Positions 7,399-14,598 of a stretch of 64,000 nucleotides of DNA are shown here, one piece after another. A program made the position numbers and the translations under genes. The notes under the pieces were generated by a model. It did no database searches. It saw only the letters and a list, made by a program, of their open reading frames with translations, and was not told the origin of the DNA. How positions within the stretch are numbered: position 1 is the first letter of the stretch; each line of letters starts with the position of its first letter. Origin of the DNA: Armatimonadota bacterium (GTDB lineage: Bacteria; Armatimonadota; Fimbriimonadia; Fimbriimonadales; Fimbriimonadaceae); contig JANYCU010000043.1 of assembly GCA_025360125.1 (NCBI GenBank), positions 1-64,000 of the forward strand, written 5' to 3'.

Positions 7399-8396
7399 TG
7401 GAAGACGATCAAGTGAAAGCGTTGCTGTCCGCAGCAGCTAAATTGGCGGAGTCCTCAAAATCGGATGTCCTGTTTTTCAACGGTCCAATCCAGGATTCAC
7501 CAAGCCAGCGGCTGATTAAACGAGTCTCGGACCGACAAGGGAAACTTGAAAACGTGTACTTTTTTCTGACTACCTTAGGGGGCGATCCTCATGGCGCGTA
7601 TGTGATGATGCGATGCCTTCAGCGTAATTACAAAAGAGTCACAGCGGTAATTTTGGGCGATTGCTATAGTGCCGGAACCTTAATGGCACTCGGAGCGAAC
7701 GAGTTGGTCCTGTCGGATAAAGGTCATTTCGGTCCAATTGATATTCAGATTCGAAAGAAGGATGAGTTTTTTGAAAGAAGCTCAGGAATGGTCGTATCGA
7801 AGGCATTGGAAGAACTTCAGAGCATCGCCATAAACTCAATGGAGCAGTTCATGGTTGGGTTAGTTGCCAGATCCGAAGGACAGATAACGCTCAAGACCTC
7901 AATGGATGCGGCTTCCAAATTAACATCCGGGTTACTTGGAGAACTTTACAGGCAGATTGACCCGTATAGAATCGGTGAAGATGCTCGCGCAATGCAGGTC
8001 ATGAAACATTACGGTGATCTTCTTGGAAAGAAAGGAGGCAACATCATAGATGGAACGCTCGATCACCTTTTGAACCACTACCCGGACCATGGATGCATCA
8101 TCGACAGGGATGAGGCTTCAGACTTATTTAAGGTCGCCAGAGGTCCAAATGACGACGAAAAGGAGTTGTTTGATTTATTGGACTCAATAACTGAAACACC
8201 CATACAGAAGGCGAAAGACGCCGCAATAATGTATATTAACCCGATTGAGCAAACCAAAGAAAAGGAAAAAGCAGATGGCAATACAACAGACAATGATGCA
8301 GGAAATGGAAAGGGCGGCAAAGGAATCCAACCGCCAACAGGAAATGGCAAAGCAGAACCAAAAGGACCTGCTACAGCAACTGCAAAAAGAGACTGA
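7395..8396 (+). CDS. SDH-family Clp-fold serine protease
   Basis: 333 residues from ATG 7395, with AGGAGG 4 nt upstream (ATG 7398 is equally possible). It has the crotonase/ClpP-like core of the serine dehydrogenase proteinase family: DVLFFNGPI strand, FLTTLGGDPHGAY glycine turn, LGDCYSAGTLMALGA with nucleophile Ser92, and SDKGHFGPIDIQI with Asp108 and His111. No signal peptide. The core ends near residue 285; the last 45 residues are a Gly/Lys/Asn low-complexity tail whose DNA also encodes a coiled-coil frame (8275-8424). Cytosolic peptidase is the likely activity; target unknown. Confidence 0.75.
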   Translation: MMEDDQVKALLSAAAKLAESSKSDVLFFNGPIQDSPSQRLIKRVSDRQGKLENVYFFLTTLGGDPHGAYVMMRCLQRNYKRVTAVILGDCYSAGTLMALGANELVLSDKGHFGPIDIQIRKKDEFFERSSGMVVSKALEELQSIAINSMEQFMVGLVARSEGQITLKTSMDAASKLTSGLLGELYRQIDPYRIGEDARAMQVMKHYGDLLGKKGGNIIDGTLDHLLNHYPDHGCIIDRDEASDLFKVARGPNDDEKELFDLLDSITETPIQKAKDAAIMYINPIEQTKEKEKADGNTTDNDAGNGKGGKGIQPPTGNGKAEPKGPATATAKRD

Positions 8397-8424
8397 AAAA
8401 TTGGAATGTTCCAACAAAAAGTAA
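8275..8424 (+). CDS. Overlapping small coiled-coil ORF
   Basis: A 49-codon frame (+1 relative to the protease) starts at ATG 8275 with AAGGA 8 nt upstream and ends at TAA 8422-8424, past the protease stop. The product is almost entirely Gln/Glu/Lys/Met/Leu (for example QQTMMQEMERAAKES and KDLLQQLQKETEKLE) and would form a charged coiled coil. By contrast, the protease frame over the same DNA is low complexity. Either this is a real overlapping gene, or the protease tail arose by frameshift into it. Confidence 0.35.
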   Translation: MAIQQTMMQEMERAAKESNRQQEMAKQNQKDLLQQLQKETEKLECSNKK

Positions 8425-8429
8425 CGAAA

Positions 8430-8467
8430 ATGATTAGTATGCTTTCATAATTAAGTATACTAATCAT
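8430..8467. terminator. Stem-loop just before the transposase start
   Basis: ATGATTAGTAT (8430-8440) pairs perfectly with ATACTAATCAT (8457-8467) across 16 nt; the transposase ATG is at 8469. The stem has no T-run, so it may stop read-through from the cargo or hide the transposase ribosome-binding site in long transcripts, a known way IS elements limit transposition. Which one applies is inference. Confidence 0.45.
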
Positions 8468-8468
8468 T

Positions 8469-9293
8469 ATGAACTCAAAGTCACTCGCTTCTAAAGCTCA
8501 GATTGTCCGTTGTCTCTGTGAAGGTAACAGCATCCGAAGCACTTCAAGGCTTTGCGGATGCGCCATCAACACGGTCATAAAGCTCTTGCTTGAAATGGGT
8601 ACCGCTTGCTCGCAATACCAGGATCGAGAGCTACGCAACTTGAATTCACTCGTCGTACAAGTTGACGAAATTTGGTCATTCGTCGGATGCAAGCAAAAGA
8701 ACGCAGACGAAGAGAAGCAATCCCAAGGTCAAGGCGATGCTTGGACGTGGACCGCCATTGACGCAGATTCTAAGCTCATGATTACTTGGCTTATCGGTGG
8801 ACGCGGTGAAGGTTACGCAACTTCGTTCATTACTGATCTTGCAAGCCGAATGAAGAACCGTATTCAACTTTCAAGCGATGGTTACGGAGCCTACAACAAT
8901 GCCGTCAAACTTGCCTTTGGCGCGAATGTGGACTACGGACAGATCATCAAGGAATACGGCTCTGATATCTATGCAGAGAAGCGATACAGCCCAGCCGTAT
9001 GCACGTCGGTCAAAACCAAATGCATCACAGGTGATCCAATGGACAGCCAAATCAGTACAAGCTACGTCGAACGGTCAAACCTTTCAATCAGAATGTGCAA
9101 CCGACACTTTACGAGACTAACCAACGCTTTCAGCAAGAAGATTGAGAACCATATCGCCGCGTTCAGCTTGTATGCCATGCACTACAACTTCTGCAAGAAG
9201 CACGGAACGATCAAAACGAGTCCAGCAGTTGAGGCAGGATTAACCGATCATATCTGGACAGTCGAGGAAATGATTCAGAAGGTTCTAAATTGA
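8469..9293 (+). CDS. IS1-family transposase, single-frame type
   Basis: 274 residues in one uninterrupted frame, unlike classical IS1 that needs a frameshift. An N-terminal HTH (SIRSTSRLCGCAINTVIKLL) precedes the DDE core: LVVQVDEIWSFVG with the first Asp near residue 66, LSSDGYGAYNNAV with the second Asp, and STSYVERSNLSIRM with the Glu, followed by the family's NRHFTRLTNAFSKK motif. The stop TGA shares a base with the right inverted repeat. All catalytic residues are present and both ends are intact, so it may be active. Confidence 0.85.
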   Translation: MNSKSLASKAQIVRCLCEGNSIRSTSRLCGCAINTVIKLLLEMGTACSQYQDRELRNLNSLVVQVDEIWSFVGCKQKNADEEKQSQGQGDAWTWTAIDADSKLMITWLIGGRGEGYATSFITDLASRMKNRIQLSSDGYGAYNNAVKLAFGANVDYGQIIKEYGSDIYAEKRYSPAVCTSVKTKCITGDPMDSQISTSYVERSNLSIRMCNRHFTRLTNAFSKKIENHIAAFSLYAMHYNFCKKHGTIKTSPAVEAGLTDHIWTVEEMIQKVLN

Positions 9294-9308
9294 AACTGAT
9301 ACACTACC
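9293..9308 (-). repeat. Right terminal inverted repeat of the IS
   Basis: AAACTGATACACTACC, exact complement of the left end. Confidence 0.88.
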
Positions 9309-9316
9309 AAAATTAC
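9309..9316. repeat. Target-site duplication, right copy
   Basis: AAAATTAC directly after the right end, identical to 5795-5802. Confidence 0.88.
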
Positions 9317-9700
9317 GGAACCCGGAGGTGTTCCAGTAACATCAGCAGTTAATGCATAATGCACCGTGATTTCCGAAGCATTACCGGAGGAGTAAAGACG
9401 ATCATAATATATTTGACCGCCCGAATAGAGGGACGTTATAAGTATGGACCCTTGCGTGTCCCCGGCGTAAACCGCAGTCCAAGTGCTTCCAACTACATGC
9501 CAATATTCATCAGTATCGGCAATTGTTACGTCAAATGTCGTAGACGTGTGGTTATTGATCGAGATGGACGAGGGGACCGTAAATACCACTGGTGTGGCAG
9601 GGCCTTTGCCAATATAATAGTTGGTACCTTGCGCAAATGCCGTGGCTGTAAAAATTATTGATCCTATTGCGAGAATGCAGAGCTTCGATATCGACTTCAT
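9309..9700 (-). pseudogene. Secreted protein gene truncated by the IS insertion
   Basis: Starts at ATG 9700 with a clear Sec signal peptide (KLCILAIGSIIFTATAFAQG). The mature part is small and strand-rich with Thr/Ser/Tyr repeats (VPSSISINNHTSTTFDVTIA). Codons to residue 130 are original; after that the frame now runs into the IS end and stops at 9275, adding 11 foreign residues. The original tail of 17 residues and its stop are at 5743-5794 beyond the element. The truncated protein may still be exported. No family recognised. Confidence 0.7.
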
Positions 9701-9810
9701 AGCAAATTCATCATATCATCCCCCCCCCACACTGAAATGTCAATCAATCTAGGACTTTTCTAAAAAATTTAATATTTCCTTGACATCCGCACCAATATTT
9801 CGTCATCTAT

Positions 9811-11016
9811 TTGAATTTAGCGTCTATTGACGATAGACTAAGCATTGTGACCAAAGTTGGATTGCCCACAACCGTCAAAACTTTGGGATGGATTAGCTTT
9901 TGGGCCGACGTCGCCTCGGAGCTTGCTTATCCGATTCTCCCGCTGTTCATCGTTGGCACCCTAAGTGCACCAAGCTGGTCGCTTGGCCTGATGGAAGGCC
10001 TGTCGGGGCTCGTCATCGCCATCCTTCGACTCTGGTCCGGGATTCATAGCGACAAGGTAGGCAAGCGAGTGCCCTACATTCGATGGGGCTACGGAATCAG
10101 CATTTTCGCCAAACCAATCATCGGTTTGGCTACCAGTTGGCCACTCGTTCTCGTTTTTCGACTAGCCGACCGAGTCGGTAAGGGCATCAGGACATCATCG
10201 CGCGATGCCCTCATAGCAGATTCAGTTGAACCCACTTTATCGGGCCGGGCCTTTGGCTATCACCGCATGATGGATACCGCGGGAGCGTTCGTGGGGGTTT
10301 GCATTGGGGCAATCCTGGTTTGGAAATATCCAACTGCGCTTCGTTCGATTTTGCTCCTTACCGCCATCCCCGGCTTAGTTGCCTTAGGAATTACATTCTT
10401 GGTAAAGGAACAAAAGGCGGCCGACCTCGTGGAAGGGAAAGGCAAGACCAACCTCAGCCTAAAGATTCCTCGCGAGATTTGGCCCACATTTGCGGTCCTG
10501 GGCTTGTTCGGAATCGCGAACAGCAGCGACACCTACTTGCTCCTCTATGCGGGTTTCCACGGCGTCGCTCCATACCAGGTCATCTTGCTATACGCCCTGT
10601 TCAATCTCACTTATGCGCTTGCTTCGTCACCGCTGGGAATTCTTTCAGATCGGGTTGACTCGGGGAAAATTTTAATCGGTGGTTGGGCGATGTTTGGAGT
10701 TTGTTACGTGCTGTTCTCTCGGTCGTCCGGTGTAAATTTGATTCCATTATTCGCTCTTTATGGTCTGTCGGTTGCCGCGACCGACGGCATTTCGAAGGCA
10801 TATTTGGTCCAGACTGGCTCAAACATTCCGAAAGGGACCCTCATTGGCGCGCAGTATTTTGTGATCGGGCTGACAACCCTAGCCGGGAACCTCATTGCGG
10901 GCTTAATCTGGGCAAAAATATCCGCCGAAGCCATGTTGGTCTTCGGCGGAGTTTTGGCTCTAGTCAGCACAGGTTGTCTAGCAATCTTAGTCTTCAAAGG
11001 CAAACAGAGAACCTAG
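9811..11016 (+). CDS. MFS transporter
   Basis: 401 residues with about 12 hydrophobic segments and the layout of a major facilitator: RLWSGIHSDKVGKRVPYIRWGY after helix 2 is the conserved loop 2-3 motif (G-x-x-x-D-x-x-G-x-R), and a similar SDRVDSGKILIGGW follows helix 8. The loop RLADRVGKGIRTSSRDALIADS is typical of a drug/sugar efflux subfamily. TTG 9811 is the start used here; there is a TTGACA at 9780-9785, so the leader would be very short, and a downstream start such as GTG 9847 is possible. Substrate unknown. Confidence 0.8.
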   Translation: MNLASIDDRLSIVTKVGLPTTVKTLGWISFWADVASELAYPILPLFIVGTLSAPSWSLGLMEGLSGLVIAILRLWSGIHSDKVGKRVPYIRWGYGISIFAKPIIGLATSWPLVLVFRLADRVGKGIRTSSRDALIADSVEPTLSGRAFGYHRMMDTAGAFVGVCIGAILVWKYPTALRSILLLTAIPGLVALGITFLVKEQKAADLVEGKGKTNLSLKIPREIWPTFAVLGLFGIANSSDTYLLLYAGFHGVAPYQVILLYALFNLTYALASSPLGILSDRVDSGKILIGGWAMFGVCYVLFSRSSGVNLIPLFALYGLSVAATDGISKAYLVQTGSNIPKGTLIGAQYFVIGLTTLAGNLIAGLIWAKISAEAMLVFGGVLALVSTGCLAILVFKGKQRT

Positions 11017-11018
11017 GC

Positions 11019-12098
11019 TTAGCGGGGGTGAACCGGAAGGTTTGCTGGTTGATTGATGCTGTTTGCCCTCGCACCACCATCAAAAACCCGCTCCCAAGTC
11101 TGCTTCTGAATATCGAGGTGCTCCGGAATCTGAGCCTCCTCAGTCGCCCCCGACCCGTTGTAGGGTGGATTCCGCCGCAAATATTCAATGAAGTCCTGTA
11201 AGGCCTTTTCCTTTTCAGGCGTCCAGCCCGTAGACGGTCGCAAGGCAATCGACGAAGGTCTCTCCCAAACCGTCACTCGTGGAACAATCTTTCCAAGTTG
11301 GCCATTGCTTCGTTCGACTTCACGGTCGGCCAGCGCATTGTGTACCAAGATGAAGTCGAGTTGGCTGGCACTAAATTCGGCAGCAAGCCCTCCAGACGGT
11401 GCGGCCAAAGGCTGGTATCCGCCATTTTTCAGGTTCGTCAAATAAGCTCCGAATTCTTTGGTCTTCGACTGGTGCTTGAATGACCAATCGCAGTACCCCA
11501 GTGCGGTGTGCCCTCCACCCGAGGTGAGCGGATCGGGGAAAGAGTACCGAAAGGCTCCATTGATTGAATCGAGCGGATGCTGGCCAGAGAAGATAGAGCT
11601 CAGTCGGTCTTTTGCGGAGGATTTACAGAGTAGAACCATCGGCTGAGGTGGCCAGACGGCATAGGTTCTGGTGTCATTTACGTTTGCGAATGAACTTGAT
11701 ATGGCCTTTGTAGCGGAGCTGAGGTTTTGAACAAGGGCATCGTTGCTGGCGAGCCAAATATCAGGAAGATCGCTTTGTCCGTTCTTGCTGTGGTCAAGAA
11801 TTGAATGGAGCGCATCACGGGATTCCTTGGGCGGAAGTACCTTGACGTGGATTGATGGATTGTCTTTTGCGATTCGAGTGACGAGTTTCTCGACGTAGTC
11901 TTGATACGTTCCACTGGTTTGGATCGTAATGGTTGTTCCCCCTATTTGTCCAGCATTCAGTTGGGAACTGCCGGAGTCGGTCTGGGAGGATTGATTTGAT
12001 GCCAATTTTGCAGAAGGATTGAGGATTCTGAAGATTCCAGCAATGCATCCTGCAAGGATGATGAGAATGGCAACTTTCCCTAATGTTGTAATACGCAT
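11019..12098 (-). CDS. Solute-binding lipoprotein (ABC type, domain 11-like)
   Basis: 359 residues. The N-terminus AILIILAGC is a lipobox with Cys18, so it is membrane-anchored. The mature protein has the periplasmic binding layout: TTITIQTSGTYQDYVEKLV, DIWLASNDALVQNL (molybdate/sulfate-type substrate pocket pattern), and FPDPLTSGGGHTALGY, the conserved hinge segment of extracellular binding-protein family 11. No ABC permease or ATPase is adjacent, which is unusual. It converges with the MFS gene (2-bp gap). Ligand unknown. Confidence 0.7.
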   Translation of the reverse strand: MRITTLGKVAILIILAGCIAGIFRILNPSAKLASNQSSQTDSGSSQLNAGQIGGTTITIQTSGTYQDYVEKLVTRIAKDNPSIHVKVLPPKESRDALHSILDHSKNGQSDLPDIWLASNDALVQNLSSATKAISSSFANVNDTRTYAVWPPQPMVLLCKSSAKDRLSSIFSGQHPLDSINGAFRYSFPDPLTSGGGHTALGYCDWSFKHQSKTKEFGAYLTNLKNGGYQPLAAPSGGLAAEFSASQLDFILVHNALADREVERSNGQLGKIVPRVTVWERPSSIALRPSTGWTPEKEKALQDFIEYLRRNPPYNGSGATEEAQIPEHLDIQKQTWERVFDGGARANSINQPANLPVHPR

Positions 12099-12124
12099 GT
12101 TCGTATTTCTTCAGTTTCATTTTA

Positions 12125-12139
12125 TTAACGCAGCGTTAA
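12125..12139. promoter_or_regulatory. Perfect 7-bp dyad upstream of the binding-protein gene
   Basis: TTAACGC-A-GCGTTAA, 26 bp upstream of ATG 12098 on the minus strand, where an operator would sit. A related GTGTTAA half-site follows at 12144-12150. Confidence 0.4.
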
Positions 12140-12308
12140 GGGAGTGTTAAGAAGGATTATTTGTCTATTCTCTGGCGGCCCGCCTTTCTGACCTTGAACA
12201 TCCTGAGCATTGTCAGAGAACTGGCCGCTTAGTACCCGTCGTTCTTTCCCACTACACAGAAAAGTTCGACGTGCTAGTTGCCCCTCCTTCAAACAAACTG
12301 AAAGAGTT

Positions 12309-13085
12309 ATGAGCAATTCAGGAAGAGTCAAGGGAGAAGTAGCCATCGTAACGGGCGCATCTCTCGGAATTGGAAAGGCTTGCGCCGAAATGCTCGCTCG
12401 CGAAGGGGCGGCAGTTGCAGTTACCGATGTGTTGGTAAAAGAAGGCGAGGAGCTTGTTGCCAGCATCCGAAAGGCAGGTGGCACAGCTGAATTCTGGAAA
12501 CTCAATGTTGCCGATGAAGCCAATGTTCAATCGGTCATGAATGAAGTCGCATCGAAGTTCGGCAAGATTTCGATTCTGGTTAACAACGCAGGCATATCGG
12601 GTGCCAATAAGCCCACCCACGAGATTACGTCCGATGAGTGGAATAAGGTCATGGGCATCAATGTGAACGGAGTTTTCTTCTGTACAAAGCACGCCTTGCC
12701 CCACCTCATGAAAAATGGAAAAGGAAGCATTATTAACCTCTCATCGATTTACGGACTCGTCAGTGCTCCTGACGTCCCGCCCTACCATGCCTCAAAAGGC
12801 GCTGTACGTTTGATGACGAAGACCGATGCTTTGATCTATGCTCCAAATAATATTCGAGTCAACTCCGTTCATCCTGGATTCATCTGGACCCCGATGGTCG
12901 AGAACTTCCTGAAAGAATCTGGCAATTTAGACGCGGGTAAGGCCGCAGTCGGGTCTCTCCACCCGCTTGGACACCTAGGTGAAGTTGACGATATTGCTTA
13001 TGGAGTTTTGTATTTAGCATCCGATGAGTCCAAATTCGTTACAGGAACTGAACTCGTTATTGACGGAGGCTACACCGCACACTAG
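12309..13085 (+). CDS. Short-chain dehydrogenase/reductase
   Basis: 258 residues from ATG 12309; the frame is open upstream but that part is not conserved. All classical SDR marks are present: TGASLGIG for cofactor binding (near residue 14), NNAG, the catalytic Ser in NLSSIYG, and Tyr-x-x-x-Lys in PPYHASKGAV, then PGFIWTPM and a C-terminal VTGTELVIDGGYTAH. This is the 3-oxoacyl-reductase/glucose-dehydrogenase-like group; the substrate cannot be told. The acidic residue after strand 2 (VTDVLV) suggests NAD preference. A flavodoxin stub follows 2 bp downstream. Confidence 0.85.
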   Translation: MSNSGRVKGEVAIVTGASLGIGKACAEMLAREGAAVAVTDVLVKEGEELVASIRKAGGTAEFWKLNVADEANVQSVMNEVASKFGKISILVNNAGISGANKPTHEITSDEWNKVMGINVNGVFFCTKHALPHLMKNGKGSIINLSSIYGLVSAPDVPPYHASKGAVRLMTKTDALIYAPNNIRVNSVHPGFIWTPMVENFLKESGNLDAGKAAVGSLHPLGHLGEVDDIAYGVLYLASDESKFVTGTELVIDGGYTAH

Positions 13086-13087
13086 CC

Positions 13088-13177
13088 ATGGCAAACATTC
13101 TCATCATTTATGGAACGAGCAAGGCACTCACTCGGAAGATCGCCCATCGCATTGGTAGTTCTAGCCGCGACTTCTGA
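13088..13177 (+). pseudogene. Flavodoxin-like N-terminal remnant
   Basis: A 29-codon frame begins MANILIIYGTSKALTRKIA, the first strand and FMN-phosphate loop of a flavodoxin (MioC/HemG type), and then stops at TGA 13175-13177 after unrelated codons. Nothing flavodoxin-like follows in any frame I could see. It is therefore a decayed gene once cotranscribed with the SDR. Confidence 0.55.
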
Positions 13178-13280
13178 AGCTCACTTTGGAAATGCTTCCT
13201 CATTTCTAGTACTAAATTTTGCTTTCTTAACGATATTCCCCCCTTAAATTCAAGCTAAAAAAGAAAAATTTCGTGAACCA

Positions 13281-13309
13281 TTCCATTCCTGTCGTCCGTA
13301 CACTATAAT
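13281..13309 (+). promoter_or_regulatory. Promoter candidate for the small lipoprotein
   Basis: TATAAT at 13304-13309, preceded at 17 bp by TTCCAT (13281-13286). The -10 is perfect, the -35 weak. The 5' leader would be about 75 nt. Confidence 0.45.
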
Positions 13310-13389
13310 GACAAGGCGGCTAACGACATCAAGAGGTTGTGAAGTCCCAAACAAAAATCTACACTCCGGAGGTGTAAAGGAAAAAAAAT

Positions 13390-13536
13390 ATGAAGAAAAT
13401 TATTACTCTCGTTATGGTGCTTAGCGTCCTTGGTGGCGTTCTCGTTGGATGCAGCGGTGCTGCAAACAATGAACCAGCTGCTGGTGGAACAACTGGCGGA
13501 GCTGCTAACGCGGCAGATACAAACAAGCCAGCCTAA
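13390..13536 (+). CDS. Small lipoprotein
   Basis: 48 residues: a positively charged start MKKIITLVMV, hydrophobic core, and lipobox LVGC at residues 18-21, then a Gly/Ala/Asn/Thr-rich mature chain of fewer than 30 residues. A GGAGG lies about 17 nt upstream and AAGGA about 8 nt upstream of the ATG. It stands alone, with its own promoter candidate and a strong terminator, so it is likely to be abundant. Small lipoproteins of this kind are often structural; function unknown. Confidence 0.75.
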   Translation: MKKIITLVMVLSVLGGVLVGCSGAANNEPAAGGTTGGAANAADTNKPA

Positions 13537-13568
13537 GATAAGACGTTTCGCATTTAGCGAACAATATA

Positions 13569-13596
13569 GGGTCCCTTCTCGAAGGGGCCCTTTTTG
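13569..13596 (+). terminator. Rho-independent terminator
   Basis: GGGTCCCTTC-TC-GAAGGGGCCC stem followed by TTTTTGTTTT, 33 bp after the small lipoprotein stop. The stem has one mismatch. Confidence 0.85.
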
Positions 13597-13598
13597 TT

Positions 13599-14531
13599 TT
13601 ACTCTTTCCAGTCGCCGTGAATGATCTGATCCGTCACGTCCCCGTCGGCGGAGACAGGTCCCGCTAAGATGCAATGGCGGATTTTTCCTTTGACGTTGAT
13701 GACCGCGCCGGGCAACACAACTGTGTCCTCAATGCTCTCGCAAGTGACATGCGCCGCTTCTCCCACCACAACATTGGCCAAAACCTTCCCAGCTATAACT
13801 GACGAGGCCGCCACTCTGTCACGCCGTTCGATCAGGTAAGAACTGGTCTCAAGAAATGAATCAAGGGTTCCAGTGTCGAACCAAGCATCGGTATAAACCC
13901 CCGCCAAAACCATCTCGCCCTGGTCAATCAACGTCTGGATCGCATCGGTAATCTCATACTCCCCTCGCGCCGACGGCTTCAAAGTGGGGAAGACATCCCA
14001 AATCTGAGGACCGAAGAAGTACAGCCCCGCCATCGCCAAATTCGATTCCGGATTCTTTGGCTTCTCGACCAACTTAACGATTCGGTCACCGTCAACGTTG
14101 GCAACTCCAAATCGCGAAGGATCGTCAACCGACTTGACCAAGTTCAAATTAGCGCAACCGGACTCTTCGAACTTCCGCTTAAGCTCCTCAAATCCCGCTC
14201 CGTACATGGCGTCGCCCAAATACAAAACGAAGGGATCCCGATTGATGAACGACTCGGCAAAGCTAACCGCATGGGCTAAGCCTTTTGGCTCTGACTGTCG
14301 AATGTAAGTAAGTGAAACCCCATGGCTTGACCCATCGCCGAGCGCCGCCTTCATCAACTCCTCATTCTCGCCAACCACGACGCCAATATCCGTGACTCCA
14401 ATTCCTTTTAGCTTTTCAAAGGCATAATCCAGCGTCATCCGGTTCGCCAAGGGAAGCAACGGCTTCGGAATAAGATGAGTGATTGGATAGAGTCGACTAC
14501 CCTTTCCAGCAGCAAGAATAAGCCCTTTCAT
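13599..14531 (-). CDS. Sugar-1-phosphate nucleotidyltransferase
   Basis: 310 residues from ATG 14531 (GGGGA just upstream); an upstream in-frame extension is not conserved. MKGLILAAGKGSRLYP is the nucleotide-binding loop, HLIPKPLLPLANR the sugar-nucleotidyltransferase signature with its Lys, and FVLYLGDAMY the metal-binding Asp strand. After about residue 240 come hexapeptide-like strands (VIAGKVLANVVVGEAA, VVLPGAVINVKG), giving the long form of RmlA-like glucose-1-phosphate thymidylyl/uridylyltransferases. It makes an NDP-sugar for envelope polysaccharide. Base specificity cannot be read. Confidence 0.82.
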   Translation of the reverse strand: MKGLILAAGKGSRLYPITHLIPKPLLPLANRMTLDYAFEKLKGIGVTDIGVVVGENEELMKAALGDGSSHGVSLTYIRQSEPKGLAHAVSFAESFINRDPFVLYLGDAMYGAGFEELKRKFEESGCANLNLVKSVDDPSRFGVANVDGDRIVKLVEKPKNPESNLAMAGLYFFGPQIWDVFPTLKPSARGEYEITDAIQTLIDQGEMVLAGVYTDAWFDTGTLDSFLETSSYLIERRDRVAASSVIAGKVLANVVVGEAAHVTCESIEDTVVLPGAVINVKGKIRHCILAGPVSADGDVTDQIIHGDWKE

Positions 14532-14598
14532 GTTCCCCGTTAGAATACCGGTCAAATTAGAATGTCCGATCATGTTCGAACTTGTGCTACCCTAAATC

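Larger units (their letters stand above)
5803..9308 (+). mobile_element. IS1-family element with passenger genes (transporter IS)
   Basis: A 3,506-bp element bounded by perfect 16-bp inverted repeats (GGTAGTGTATCAGTTT at 5803-5818 and its complement at 9293-9308) and flanked by the 8-bp duplication AAAATTAC. The transposase stop codon touches the right repeat, as in compact IS elements, but the left end is 2.6 kb upstream of the transposase. Between them lie a leftward three-gene TAC-like operon and a rightward small protein plus protease. I saw no second transposase and no internal copy of the end sequence, so it is one element carrying cargo rather than a composite transposon. Confidence 0.88.

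Noticed and set aside
8397-9308. A conventional IS1-like element limited to the transposase and its near flanks
   Set aside because: No GGTAGTGTATC-like end occurs just upstream of the transposase; the only match is at 5803, and the duplication AAAATTAC fits only the long version.
9719-9728. A run of C residues as a phase-variable switch
   Set aside because: Nine C in a row lie in the leader between the signal-peptide gene and the MFS gene, not in a coding frame or between -35 and -10 of a recognisable promoter.
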